From the NCBI GenBank assembly GCA_964432595.1, contig CAYSOF010000003.1, positions 1-64,000 on the forward strand: a stretch of 64,000 bases of DNA. The letters are read 5' to 3'. Below the pieces are notes generated by a model. The model did no database searches. It had not been told where the DNA came from and was given only the letters and a program-made list of their open reading frames with translations. Every line of letters starts with the position of its first letter. The stretch's first letter is position 1. Both the position numbers and the translations under genes were made by a program. This document shows, piece by piece, positions 43,345-53,245 of this stretch. The DNA is from DASYLJ01 sp964432595 (GTDB lineage: Bacteria; Desulfobacterota; Binatia; DP-6).

Positions 43345-43522
43345 CGCAATCGTCATAGTAGTGAGTAGACACTAACAATGACGGCTCTGCGCCAACGAGG
43401 TAGGACCCATGCCGTGTCGAAGCCACATTCCCTCGCAGCGACCTGAACACGGGCACGGGCGTCCTGCTACCGGCCGTGGCGGTCGAGGAGCCGCGGTTGA
43501 GCGGAAGGGACGAGCAGGAAGA

Positions 43523-44896
43523 GTGCGTCTTCCCGCGCGCCATCCGACCTGGGCGACGTTGTTGCTCGCACTGGTGGTCTGTCTTCCCGCCTGGGCCGCG
43601 GCGGGCGAGCTCGCCATTCTTACTCGCGGCAAGGTGCTGAAACTGACCCTCCGAAGCGACCCGGCAAAATCCACCGGATTCGTGCGCTTCGGTGCCGATC
43701 CCGCCCTGGCCGATGCCCCGAGCCCGTCGTGTCCAAGTGCATCGTCGATCGAGCTCGGCTTGTTCACCGTCCGCGCGAACGCCGTCGAACGCAGCCCGGA
43801 GATCGTCCTCGACTGCGCCAAGTGGCAGCGGACGAAGACCGGGTGGCGCTACGTGGACCCGACCGCGCCTGGTGGCATCGCCTCCATCAAGTACGGTTCC
43901 CGCGGAATCGTCGTGAAGCTCGCGGGCCCGAGCAGCGCCCCGGCGCCGGGGCCCGTCGGGTACGCGTTCATCTGGCTGTCCGTGGGGGAGCGCCGCTACC
44001 ACGGCCGGTTCCATCTGTTCCGAAAGAACACCGCCGACGCCATCGTGAGCCGCCCCGTCCCTGCGAGCGCCGCCGACGCAGAGCGGCGCTTCTGGAACCT
44101 ACTGACTGGCGACGCTGCGAGCGAAGCGGACCACGAAGCGACGCTCCGTGCGCTCACCAAGGCGGCCAAGCGTCCCGGCGACGCTCGGTCTCGCTTCCTC
44201 CTGGGCATGTTGCACTTGTATCGTTTCGGACAGTTGACCGACGTCATCACTGACCCGCCGCAAGAGGCCGTCGACGAGCTCCGCATCGCCCTCGCCGATT
44301 TCGATCGCGCCCAGCCCGAGCTTTGGGATCGCACCGCGCGTCGTGGCGACTCCCGCGTTCCGGGTTTCACGGCCGCCGCGCGCTACGCGCTCGCGGTCGC
44401 GACCGACGACGACGCGCTCCGGCAGGAGGCACTCGCCGAGATGAACTACGCCATCGAGATCAACACGTTCTTCAACGTCTTCGATCTCATGGCCGTCATC
44501 CAAGGTGAGCCGGCGACGAGTCCGGCCTTCCAAGCCGCGTTCGCTACGGTGAGCTCCTATCTCGCCGCGCCGACGACCCTCGAGTGCGTGGTCACGCAAC
44601 CGGAGGTGTGTGCCGGTACCGGCCTCGCCCCGGGGTCGTTCCCCGGAACGTTCGTCCTCTTCGGCGATGTGTTTGCGAAGGCCGGCGACGTCCTGAGCGC
44701 CAACCGCTGGTACGACTTCGCGGATTCGACGGACGAGGGATGGCTGTTCGAGGGGCTGGGTGCCGAACGTCGCGCGAGTCTCGCCGCTCGGATCGCCGCG
44801 TACCAGGACGACGACCCCGCGAACGATCCTCAGATCATCGGAAACGGGCCACAGGCCTGCGTGAGCTGTCATCAGCGCATGGCCGCCGGCGGCTGA
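43523..44896 (+). CDS. Secreted protein with C-terminal heme motif
   Basis: A 457-residue exported protein. GTG 43523 is chosen because it gives a normal signal peptide (VRLPARHPTWATLLLALVVC to AAAGEL); ATG 43409 would add 38 residues of low-complexity sequence. Residues 30-170 belong to the same domain family as the proteins at 53242 and 54221 (GKVLKLTL, GWRY, KYGSRGIVVKLAG). The middle (about 180-430) is helical. CVSCH at residues 446-450 is a c-type heme-binding motif only seven residues from the end. It may be a mono-heme electron carrier. No family is recognised for the middle part. Confidence 0.65.
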   Translation: MRLPARHPTWATLLLALVVCLPAWAAAGELAILTRGKVLKLTLRSDPAKSTGFVRFGADPALADAPSPSCPSASSIELGLFTVRANAVERSPEIVLDCAKWQRTKTGWRYVDPTAPGGIASIKYGSRGIVVKLAGPSSAPAPGPVGYAFIWLSVGERRYHGRFHLFRKNTADAIVSRPVPASAADAERRFWNLLTGDAASEADHEATLRALTKAAKRPGDARSRFLLGMLHLYRFGQLTDVITDPPQEAVDELRIALADFDRAQPELWDRTARRGDSRVPGFTAAARYALAVATDDDALRQEALAEMNYAIEINTFFNVFDLMAVIQGEPATSPAFQAAFATVSSYLAAPTTLECVVTQPEVCAGTGLAPGSFPGTFVLFGDVFAKAGDVLSANRWYDFADSTDEGWLFEGLGAERRASLAARIAAYQDDDPANDPQIIGNGPQACVSCHQRMAAGG

Positions 44897-45052
44897 TTGG
44901 AGCCGTCGGTTCCCTGCTCGTCGCGATGCCCTCGAGGGTTTGCGTCTCGCAGACGTCAGATACTGGCATAGCAACACCGCAACGCAGCTTTACGTCGCCC
45001 TAGTGGACGTGCTAGCCGCGCCCATCTCGAGCACATCGAGAGGGGGCGACAC

Positions 45053-48049
45053 ATGAGCGGAGCGCAGGTGCGGCGCGTTGCGTCGTTGGTCGTGGTGTCG
45101 ATCGCAGCCATCGCGTGCGAGGCCCGCGCGGCGCAGATCGTCGTGCGGTACGCCGCGGGCGCGGACGCGCGCGGCGGCCCGTCGGCCCTCGACGCGCTCG
45201 ACCGCCGCTTCGGCGTGCGTGCCACGACGCCGCTGGTCGACGGCCTGCCGGCCGCCCGCGGCGCACGCCGCGCGGCCTGGTCGCAGCAGCGCAACCGCAT
45301 CCGCGCCCGCTTCCCCGAGCGCGCCGCACGTCGCTCCCCGCACGCCGCCGGGTCCGACCTGTCGGCGGTCTACGTCCTCGACCTGGCACCCGACGCCGAC
45401 GTCGCCGGCGCCGTCGCCGCCTACGCCGCCGATCCGGACGTCGTATGGGCCGAGCCCGTCGGCGAGCGCACGGCGACTTACCTCCCGAACGATCCCTATC
45501 TCGCCAGCGGCGGACTCTGGGGGCTGACCCGCATCGGCACGCCCGCGGCGTGGGACGTCACGCAGGGACAGGGCGTGGTCGTCGCGATCGTCGACACCGG
45601 CATCAAGGCAAAGCACCGCGACCTCGCGGCGAACATGTGGACGAACTCGGGCGAGGTCGCGCGCAACCGCATCGACGACGACGGCAACGGCTTCGTCGAC
45701 GACGTGGCGGGATGGGACTTCGTCAAAGGCACCGCCAAGCCGAAGGACAAGCACGGCCACGGCACGCACGTCGCGGGTACCGTGGCGGCCGTCGGGGACG
45801 ACGCGCTCGGCGTGGCCGGGGTCGCGTACCGAGCCCGGCTCATGGACGTGCGCGGCCTGAACGAGCGCGGCCAGGGCAACACCACGCACCTGGCGCGCGC
45901 CATCACGTACGCGGCGGCGAACGGCGCCGACGTCATCAACTGCAGCTGGGGCGGGGTCGGCGTCAGCTTCGCGATCGCCGACGCGGTCGCCGCCGCGACC
46001 GACCTCGGCGCCGTCGTCGTCTTTGCCGCCGGCAACGACGGGCGCACCGGCAACGCGCTCGGCGAGGCAAACCTGCCGCAGGTGATCGCCGTCGGCGCGA
46101 GCGATTCGCTCGACCGCATCGCGAGCTTCTCCAACTGGGGCGACGCGCTGTCGGTCGCGGCGCCGGGCGTGAGCATCCTGTCGACCCGCGGCGCGGCGCG
46201 CGTCGGCGGCGAGAAGGTCGGCTCCAAGTACGTGAAGCTGTCGGGAACGAGCATGGCGGCGCCGCACGTCGCGGGGGTGGCAGCGTTGCTGCTCGCCGAC
46301 GACCCGTCGCTCACGACCGACGAGGTTCGCTGGCACCTCGAGCTCAACGCACACCAACCCGGACATCCGGGCTGGGAAAGCCAGGCGTGGAACCCGTACC
46401 TCGGCTGGGGCCGCGTCGATGCGGCGCGCGCGTTCGACCCGCCGGCCGTCACGACGCGCCTTCGCCCCGACAAGACCGCCGTGCACGCCTTCGCCGGCGC
46501 CGTCACGCCGGACCTGGCGTCGCTGCGCGTCCGCTTCACGACGACGACACCCGTGCCATGGACGGCCGACGTCGCGAGCTGGGTCGACGCGTCCCCCGGC
46601 GCCGGTAGCGGCGACGGTGAGGTCGCGCTCGGTATCGACGCCACGGGACTTCTGCCCGGGACGATCGGCGGCGCCGTCGGCGTCGACGCACCGTCGGCGA
46701 GCGACGGCGGCGCACAGCGCGATCTCACCGCGCACCTGCATGCCGACGGACGCGTCGGCGGTCCCCTGCTGCTCATCGACGACGCTCTGTCGCCGGACGA
46801 CCCGCCCGCGATCGCGAGCAACGGCTCGACGCTGCTCGCCCTCTGGCCGCAGACGATCACGGAGATGACCGCGGTCACCGTCGCCGCGGACGACACGGTG
46901 ACCGGCCCGTTCACGCTGCTCCCCACCCAGTGCGACGGCGCCCACTGCTGGCGCTTCGTCGGAAACGCGGTCGCGGTCGCATCGGACGGCGCAGGATTCC
47001 TCGTCGCCTATCGCACCTACATCGAGGTCGACGCGGGCGGCTCGCGCGAGACACGGACCGAGCACATCCGCACGCAGCGACTCGACGCGTCCGGTCTGCC
47101 CGTGGGCGCGCCCACCGACGTCGCGACCCAGGTGCAGACGGCGTCGCAGAACAATTTCGACGCCTGGCTCGGGTATCCCCGGGTCGTCTGGGACGGCGCC
47201 GCGTGGGCCGTCGCATGGGGCGTGAACCGCGAGAACGGCAACCAGCCCGACACGAGCGACGTCTACGTGCGCCGCATCGGCACCGACAACGTTCCGCTCG
47301 GAGCGGCCGTGCTTGCCTACCCGACGCCGGCGACGGCGTTCCACCAGCACGTGCTCGCCGAGCTCGCGTGCGTCGCGCCGGCCGACTGCCTCGTCGCCTG
47401 GGGCGAATGGAACGGCGAGGGGGCCGAGCCGGGTCAGCTCTTCGAGAAGAACGTGCGCGGCGTCCGCGTGCTGAACGGGGTCGCACAGACGCCGCCCGCC
47501 GGTCCGCTGCTGGCCAACGCGTCGTACAACGACGACGGCGGCGTGCGGCTCGTGGCGTCGACGACCGGCTACGGCGTGCTGGCGGTCCGCAACAGCTGCC
47601 CGACGTCGACGAGCACACTTTGCGGCTGGGACCTGATCGGCGGCCGTGCCTCGGCGACCGGCGTCTCGCTCGATCCGACCGGCGTGCGCCTGAACCAGCG
47701 TCCCGACGGCGCCGCGGTCTACGCGCGCCCCCAGGGCTTCGCGTTCGACGGCACGAACTTCGTGACGACGTTCGTCGATCTCGAGGCGCAGGGCCCGTTC
47801 GACTACACGGCGTGGCCACGGCCGCTCTACACCGGACTCCCGATCTTCGCCGCGCGCTACGGCACGGCGGGCGCCCTGGTGGACGCGCCCGAGCCGGTCG
47901 GCCGACTCGTGCATCCCCTGGCCACGTCGCTCGACGCCCGCCTGGTCCGTGACGCGACGAGCATGGTGACGGTCTGGTCCGACCTCCGACATCCCGGCAC
48001 GTCGCTCACGATGCGGTCCTTCTGGATGCAGCGCATCTTCCCGCACTGA
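45053..48049 (+). CDS. Subtilisin-family serine protease, secreted
   Basis: A 998-residue exported protease. Signal peptide of about 27 residues, and an I9-like propeptide region to about 145. The S8 catalytic domain spans about 155-430, with D181 (VAIVDTGIK), H236 (GHGTHVAGT) and S400 (SGTSMAAPHVAG), the complete triad. A long C-terminal half (about 450-998) is beta-rich and includes a propeller-like region with repeated WDGAAWAVAWG and FDGTNFVTTF blocks. That region may serve in substrate or surface binding. GAGAGGGGG precedes the ATG. Monocistronic. Confidence 0.93.
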   Translation: MSGAQVRRVASLVVVSIAAIACEARAAQIVVRYAAGADARGGPSALDALDRRFGVRATTPLVDGLPAARGARRAAWSQQRNRIRARFPERAARRSPHAAGSDLSAVYVLDLAPDADVAGAVAAYAADPDVVWAEPVGERTATYLPNDPYLASGGLWGLTRIGTPAAWDVTQGQGVVVAIVDTGIKAKHRDLAANMWTNSGEVARNRIDDDGNGFVDDVAGWDFVKGTAKPKDKHGHGTHVAGTVAAVGDDALGVAGVAYRARLMDVRGLNERGQGNTTHLARAITYAAANGADVINCSWGGVGVSFAIADAVAAATDLGAVVVFAAGNDGRTGNALGEANLPQVIAVGASDSLDRIASFSNWGDALSVAAPGVSILSTRGAARVGGEKVGSKYVKLSGTSMAAPHVAGVAALLLADDPSLTTDEVRWHLELNAHQPGHPGWESQAWNPYLGWGRVDAARAFDPPAVTTRLRPDKTAVHAFAGAVTPDLASLRVRFTTTTPVPWTADVASWVDASPGAGSGDGEVALGIDATGLLPGTIGGAVGVDAPSASDGGAQRDLTAHLHADGRVGGPLLLIDDALSPDDPPAIASNGSTLLALWPQTITEMTAVTVAADDTVTGPFTLLPTQCDGAHCWRFVGNAVAVASDGAGFLVAYRTYIEVDAGGSRETRTEHIRTQRLDASGLPVGAPTDVATQVQTASQNNFDAWLGYPRVVWDGAAWAVAWGVNRENGNQPDTSDVYVRRIGTDNVPLGAAVLAYPTPATAFHQHVLAELACVAPADCLVAWGEWNGEGAEPGQLFEKNVRGVRVLNGVAQTPPAGPLLANASYNDDGGVRLVASTTGYGVLAVRNSCPTSTSTLCGWDLIGGRASATGVSLDPTGVRLNQRPDGAAVYARPQGFAFDGTNFVTTFVDLEAQGPFDYTAWPRPLYTGLPIFAARYGTAGALVDAPEPVGRLVHPLATSLDARLVRDATSMVTVWSDLRHPGTSLTMRSFWMQRIFPH

Positions 48050-48118
48050 TCCGGGGCTTTCACGAAAGTTACCGGATTCCCACCGGACCCCGGGCGACGC
48101 CTCCGCTAGGACGCGACC

Positions 48119-51100
48119 ATGCCGGCATGGTCGCGGTTCCTCGCCCTCGTCCTGGTCGCGCTGCTGCCGGCGGCGACGACGGCCCGCAAGACCCCGCAGA
48201 CGACATGCACGGGGTCGTTCGTCGTCGCGGGCGAACCGCTCGCCGGCGACGGCAGCGTCGCGCCGGACATCCTGGTCATCGGCGACACGATCTCGATCGC
48301 GAGCGGCTGCCCGCCCGTGCCCGTCAAGCTGAAGGCCACGAAGAAGGGCACGATCGTGAAGGCGGCGCGCTGGTCGTCGTGCACCGGGCTCACCGGCAAG
48401 GCGAAGCTCTCGGGCAAGATCGCGTCCGGCTGCGCCAGCTTCAGCGGCGTGTTCCGCGCCAAGAAGAGCAAGGTCCGCCGCAGCGTCAGCGCCGGCCGCT
48501 CGGTCTGCGGCGACGGCGCGCTCGACGCCGGCAGCGAGGACTGCGACGGCGTCTCCGGCTGCCCCACGGGCACGACGTGCCGCACGGACTGCACCTGCAG
48601 CGATCCGTCGGCCTGCGCCACGGCGGCGGCGCCGCAGGCGGCGTTCTCGCGCGGCGGCACGGCGCAGGCCGGCGCCGCGATGACGTTCGACGCCAGCTCG
48701 TCGGTGGGCGACGCGCTCGTCTACACGTGGGCGTTCGGCGACGACCGTCGCGGCGGCGGCGCGCAGATCGCGCACGTCTACGCGACGGCGGGCCAGCGCA
48801 CCGTGCGCCTCACCGTGAAGGACGGCTGCGGCAACATGGCCACGGCCGAGGAGGTGGTCGACGTCGCCGCCGGTCCGTCGCCGACGGCGACGACCTCGGC
48901 CACCGGCAAGGTCCGCGACGTCGCCGGCGCGCCCGTCGCCGGTGCGCAGGTCACCGCGGTCCCCGGGGGCAGCGCCACCACCGACGCCGAGGGCGACGTC
49001 ACCGTCACCGTCGGCCAGGGCGTGCCCGTGCGCATCACCGTCGGCAAGACCGGCTACGCGGAGCAGGTGATCCTGACCTCGGTACCCGACCTGCCCGACC
49101 CCGACGCGTACTTCGAGGCGACGCTCGTGCCCCGCGAAGCGGCGCAGACGCTGGCCGACGCCGCCGCCGGCGGCACCATCACGGGCAAGCAGGGCGCCCG
49201 CCTCGAGATGCCGCCGGGCGCGCTCGTCGATTCGAGCGGCGCCGCCGTCGCCGGCCCGGTCGACGTGTCGCTGACGCCGGTCGACGTCACGCGCGACATC
49301 GCGGGCTTCCCCGGCCGCGCGGTCGGCCTCGAGCCGGACGGCAGCGAAGGACCGATCGTCACCTACGGCGTCAGCGAGTACGCGTTCGAGCAGAACGGCC
49401 AGGCGCTGAACCTGGCGCCCGGCGCGCAGGCCATGATCGAGATCCCGATCTACGCCGAGGGCGATCTCGACGGCCGCGTCCTCGCGGTCGGCGACTCCTA
49501 TCCGCTGTGGTCGCTCGATCCCGCGACCGGCGGCTGGGTGCAGGAGGGTACCGGGCTCGTCGTGCAGTCGGCGACGTCGCCGAGCGGCCTCGCGCTGCGC
49601 GGCGCGGTGACGCACTTCTCGTGGTGGAACTGCGACGACGGCGTGCCGCCCTACAATCCGAAGCCGAGATGCCTCGTCGACACCAATGCCGACGGCATTC
49701 TCGAAGATCTCACGGGGACCGGCCACTGCTGGCACGCCGGCACGGGGCCCGAGCAGCCCGACGACGGCTTTTCGGCGAGCGCCGACGAGCCGCGCCGGCC
49801 GAACTGGATCGGCCAGAGCGTGCTGCCCGCGGTCGGCGGCGTCATCCTGCCGGTGCCGTCCGACATGGACATCGTCCTGCACTCGCGCGCGCTCGGTGGG
49901 CTGCTGCGAGGCACGAAGCTCATCCGCGGCGCGGCGTTCGTGGAGGAGGACGTGATCGTGAAGCTCGAAGAGATCGATCCCTCGAGCGAGCACATCACCC
50001 TGCCCTTCTCCGACGAGCGGACACTGACCAACGCCGATCCGCTCCACGTGTACGACTTCGACGGCGTCGCGGGGCAGACTGTCTTCGTCACCGTGGACGA
50101 GAACGGCAGCTCGAGCACCGCCGCGGACGTGTCGATCATCTTGCCCGACGATTCCCAGCTGGGACCGGTGTTCTACCGCCCGTCCACGAACGACCCGGGG
50201 CGCATCGGCCTCGTGCTGCCGGAAACCGGCAACTACCGCATCACGGTCGACAAGGTGCTGCCGGCGTTCGAGGGCGACTACACGATCCTCGTCGACTACA
50301 CCGGCGCGTTCCCCATCGTCCTGTCGAGCTCGCCAGCGCAGAACGCGACCGGCGTCGCGACGTCGGCCACGCCGTCGGCGACGTTCTCGCTCGCCATCGA
50401 TCCCAATGCCATCGCGATGACGCTCTGGCAGGGCGACGACATCGTCACGACGACCAAGAGCACGGTCGGCGCGGTCGCGACGATGACGCCGTCGGCGCCG
50501 CTCGTGCCGGGCGCCGCGTACATCGCGGAGTTCGACGGCTTCCGGTCGCCGGGCAGCTTCGAGCCCAACGGCTTCCCGCGAAAGCACGAGGTATTCTTCA
50601 ACGTCGCCGAGGTCCCTGCGACGCTCGTCAAGCTCGGCATCGGCCGGCAGGGCACGGCGAGCGTCGCCGCGAACGCGACCGGCACCGTATGGACGGCGTG
50701 GCAGGGGTACTCGTTCTCGACACAGAACCACGAGACGCGCGGCGCGCACTACACGCCCGGCGCCGGCTGGTCGCCGCCGACGCTCTTCAACGACGGCGCG
50801 TTCGTCGGCCCCTTCTACGGCGCGGCGGTCGTGGCCGTGCCCGGCGGCGCCGTGACGGTCTTCCCGAGCCCGAGCGGCGGCGGCGACGTCAGCATGTACG
50901 AGAGCCGCTGGACGCCGGCCGGCGGCTGGGGCGAGCGCTCGCTCATCGAGGACGTGCCCGGCCTGTTCCGGCAGAAGCCGCTGCTCGGCACCGACGTCGC
51001 CGGCAACCTGGTCGCCGTCTTCGGTACCACCGGTCCGCCGTACGACGTCTACTGGAGCCGCTACACCGCGGCGACCGACACGTGGACGACGCCGGCGCTG

Positions 51101-51805
51101 CTCGTCGAAGACGCCGAGACGCGCCACCTCGCCGTCAACGCCGCGGGCGAGGCCATCGCCGTCGTGGAGTTGCTCGCGGACGACCAGGCCGTGGTGCGCC
51201 GCTTCACGCCGGGCGGCGGCTGGAGCGCCGCGGAGCCGTTCGAGACCGACATCCAGCCCGACGGCGTGCGCGTCGGCATCGACGACGACGGCAACGCCTT
51301 CCTGCTCCTCGTGACGTTCTCGCAGCACGTCGTCCGCCGCTTCGACGTCGACACGCAGACGTGGAGCGCGCCGCAGAACCTCCAGGGCTCGCCCGTCTGC
51401 TCGACCGGTGCCCGCATCGCGGTCGCCGCCGACGGACATGCGATCGTCTCGGGATGCACGAACGCCTCGCCCGGACCGGGCATCTTCGCGCGACGCTTCG
51501 TGCCGGATGCGGGCGATGGCACGTGGGAGGCGTCGGTCCTGCTCGGCGCCGGCAATACCGGCGTCACCGACCTCGGGATGGACGCGAACGGCAACGCCGT
51601 CGCGATCTGGACGCTGTCGGCCGACAACACGATGGGAAAGGCGCGCCGCTTCTCGACGACGACCGGCTGGAGCGGGACCACGAGCGACTTCCCGGCGCCG
51701 ACCGGAATCTACGAGGCGCACCTGGCGGTCGGCGGCAACGGCGTCGCCGTCGTCGTGTTCGACGGGTACACCCTGCAGCGCACGTTCGGCGTGCGGCTAC
51801 CGTGA
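48119..51805 (+). CDS. Large secreted multidomain protein (PKD, Cys-rich)
   Basis: A 1228-residue exported protein. A signal peptide is at about 1-22. A Cys-rich CGDGALDAGSEDCDG segment of the DUF4215/myxobacterial type lies at about 123-160. A PKD domain (about 170-255, YTWAFGDDRRGGG) is followed by a carboxypeptidase-regulatory-like fold (about 260-345, GKVRDVAGAPVAGAQVTAVP). A ZU5/GAIN-like region (MPPGALVDSSGAAVAGPVDV) and Ig-like modules follow. A beta-propeller-like C-terminus has repeating VAVNAAGEAIAVV-type strands. There is no enzyme motif; a surface adhesin or structural protein is likely. It lies 69 bases after the protease gene. Confidence 0.85.
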   Translation: MPAWSRFLALVLVALLPAATTARKTPQTTCTGSFVVAGEPLAGDGSVAPDILVIGDTISIASGCPPVPVKLKATKKGTIVKAARWSSCTGLTGKAKLSGKIASGCASFSGVFRAKKSKVRRSVSAGRSVCGDGALDAGSEDCDGVSGCPTGTTCRTDCTCSDPSACATAAAPQAAFSRGGTAQAGAAMTFDASSSVGDALVYTWAFGDDRRGGGAQIAHVYATAGQRTVRLTVKDGCGNMATAEEVVDVAAGPSPTATTSATGKVRDVAGAPVAGAQVTAVPGGSATTDAEGDVTVTVGQGVPVRITVGKTGYAEQVILTSVPDLPDPDAYFEATLVPREAAQTLADAAAGGTITGKQGARLEMPPGALVDSSGAAVAGPVDVSLTPVDVTRDIAGFPGRAVGLEPDGSEGPIVTYGVSEYAFEQNGQALNLAPGAQAMIEIPIYAEGDLDGRVLAVGDSYPLWSLDPATGGWVQEGTGLVVQSATSPSGLALRGAVTHFSWWNCDDGVPPYNPKPRCLVDTNADGILEDLTGTGHCWHAGTGPEQPDDGFSASADEPRRPNWIGQSVLPAVGGVILPVPSDMDIVLHSRALGGLLRGTKLIRGAAFVEEDVIVKLEEIDPSSEHITLPFSDERTLTNADPLHVYDFDGVAGQTVFVTVDENGSSSTAADVSIILPDDSQLGPVFYRPSTNDPGRIGLVLPETGNYRITVDKVLPAFEGDYTILVDYTGAFPIVLSSSPAQNATGVATSATPSATFSLAIDPNAIAMTLWQGDDIVTTTKSTVGAVATMTPSAPLVPGAAYIAEFDGFRSPGSFEPNGFPRKHEVFFNVAEVPATLVKLGIGRQGTASVAANATGTVWTAWQGYSFSTQNHETRGAHYTPGAGWSPPTLFNDGAFVGPFYGAAVVAVPGGAVTVFPSPSGGGDVSMYESRWTPAGGWGERSLIEDVPGLFRQKPLLGTDVAGNLVAVFGTTGPPYDVYWSRYTAATDTWTTPALLVEDAETRHLAVNAAGEAIAVVELLADDQAVVRRFTPGGGWSAAEPFETDIQPDGVRVGIDDDGNAFLLLVTFSQHVVRRFDVDTQTWSAPQNLQGSPVCSTGARIAVAADGHAIVSGCTNASPGPGIFARRFVPDAGDGTWEASVLLGAGNTGVTDLGMDANGNAVAIWTLSADNTMGKARRFSTTTGWSGTTSDFPAPTGIYEAHLAVGGNGVAVVVFDGYTLQRTFGVRLP

Positions 51806-51811
51806 CACGGA

Positions 51812-51901
51812 TCAGATCGACGGGGTCAGCGCGGGACGCTCGGTGATGCCGAGCTGCGCGAACAGGCCGAGGTAGTCGACGACGGGTCCGCACGTCGTCA
51901 T
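51812..51901 (-). CDS. 29-residue open frame after the FG-GAP gene
   Basis: MTTCGPVVDYLGLFAQLGIT continues for nine more residues to TGA at 51812. Codon use is strongly typical of this genome (almost every third base is G or C), and the frame is the same as the FG-GAP gene, five codons after its TAG stop. It could be a micro-protein, a readthrough extension or the tail of a lost gene. Confidence 0.3.
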   Translation of the reverse strand: MTTCGPVVDYLGLFAQLGITERPALTPSI

Positions 51902-51916
51902 GGGCGGACCATGGTT

Positions 51917-53245
51917 CTAGTCGCCGGCGCCGCGCCAGACGTACAGGTCGATCACGCCGACGCCCGGCCGCCCGTCGACCGGGCGCCGCAGCGACGCGAT
52001 CAGCAGCGCCGGGCGGCCCTTGCCGTCCGGATCGGGCGCGCGCCGCATGTGCCAGCCGAACCAGCCGTCGGCCACGTCGCCGTCGACGGCGCTCAGCACG
52101 TCGCCGGTGCGTCCGGAGCGGATCTCGATGCGACCGGTACGCGCCGCGTCGCCGCGACGATGCCACGGGGCGCCGATGGCGAGGTCGTCCACGCCGTCGC
52201 CGTCGACGTCGCCGGCGTCGACGATCATGCGGCCGAAGAGCTCGCCCGCCTGGGTCCCCGTCCACTTCCGGAGCTCGCGTCCGTCGGCCCCGGAGTACAC
52301 CCGCACCTCGCCGGGCAGCGTGCGCGCGTGGTCGTTCGTGCGCGGCGACGCGACGGCGACGTCGCCCTTGCCGTCGCGGTCGACGTCGCCCGCGGCGGCC
52401 ACCACCTCGCCGAAGCCGCCGAGCAGATCGCCGCCACTCCAGCGATGGATCGGCCCGCCCGTCGCCGACGACAACACCCAGGCGCCGCCGGTCCGCACGC
52501 CGTCCGCGTTCGGCGCGAGCGGCGCGCCGACGGCGAGGTCGTCGCGACGGTCGCCGTCGAGGTCGGGCAGGCGGGCGACGTACCACCCGAACGAGCGCAC
52601 GTCGTCGGACGGCCTGTACGTCCGCAGGATGCGGCCGTCGTCGCCGGACACCAGGTACACGCGGCCCGCGTCGATCGACGGCGCGCCGACGAACAGGTCG
52701 GCGTGGCCGTCGTCGTCGTGATCGCCCGCCGGCGAGAGGTCCCACCCGAAGTTGGCGTCGACGGGCCCGTCGCGTTTCCACAGCTCGTCGCCCGTGGCGG
52801 GCGACCGCGCCACCACGATGCCGCGGACGTTGCCGTCGACCCGCGCGGTCGGCGCCGAGATCACGACGTCGGCGCGGCCGTCGCCGCCGAGATCGGGCAT
52901 GGGCAGCACCCAGTGGCCGAAGAGACCGTCGGGCCACGTGCCGTGCCAGAGGCGGAGCTCCGTCCCCGTCGCGCCGGACCACACGCCGGCGTTGCCGTTC
53001 TGCAGCGTGCGCTGTTGCAGCTCGAAGCGCGCGCCGGCCGCGACGTCTGCACGGCCGTCGCCGTCGACGTCGAGCGGCTCGCCGAAGCGGAAGCCGAGCT
53101 CACCGTCGGTGACCGTGCCGGGAAAGCGGCGGGCGAGGCACCACCCGGCTCCCGGCGTCGTACAGGGCTCGACGGCGGCGCAGGCCGACGACGCGGCGAG
53201 CACCACCGCGAGCAGCACCGGCAGCCGACGCCGCCGGCGCGTCAC
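51917..53245 (-). CDS. FG-GAP/integrin-alpha-like secreted propeller
   Basis: A 442-residue exported protein starting at GTG 53245 (VTRRRRRLPVLLAVVLAASS, signal peptide). About six repeats of FG-GAP type follow, with calcium-binding-like loops: DVDGDGRADVAAG, DLGGDGRADVVIS, DHDDDGHADLFVG, DLDGDRRDDLAVG, DVDRDGKGDVAVA and DVDGDGVDDLAIG. It forms a seven-bladed integrin-like propeller. The start overlaps the stop of the gene at 53242 (GTGA). It is probably a surface or periplasmic binding protein. Confidence 0.88.
   Translation of the reverse strand: MTRRRRRLPVLLAVVLAASSACAAVEPCTTPGAGWCLARRFPGTVTDGELGFRFGEPLDVDGDGRADVAAGARFELQQRTLQNGNAGVWSGATGTELRLWHGTWPDGLFGHWVLPMPDLGGDGRADVVISAPTARVDGNVRGIVVARSPATGDELWKRDGPVDANFGWDLSPAGDHDDDGHADLFVGAPSIDAGRVYLVSGDDGRILRTYRPSDDVRSFGWYVARLPDLDGDRRDDLAVGAPLAPNADGVRTGGAWVLSSATGGPIHRWSGGDLLGGFGEVVAAAGDVDRDGKGDVAVASPRTNDHARTLPGEVRVYSGADGRELRKWTGTQAGELFGRMIVDAGDVDGDGVDDLAIGAPWHRRGDAARTGRIEIRSGRTGDVLSAVDGDVADGWFGWHMRRAPDPDGKGRPALLIASLRRPVDGRPGVGVIDLYVWRGAGD

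Noticed and set aside
44990..51721. A 2243-codon open frame on the minus strand
   Set aside because: It is antisense to the subtilase and the multidomain protein, Arg/Ala/Gly-rich, with no motifs. Long antisense frames are expected at this G+C content.
48127..51846. A 1239-codon frame overlapping the large secreted protein
   Set aside because: It is shifted by one base from the real gene, Arg-rich, with no signal peptide or domains.
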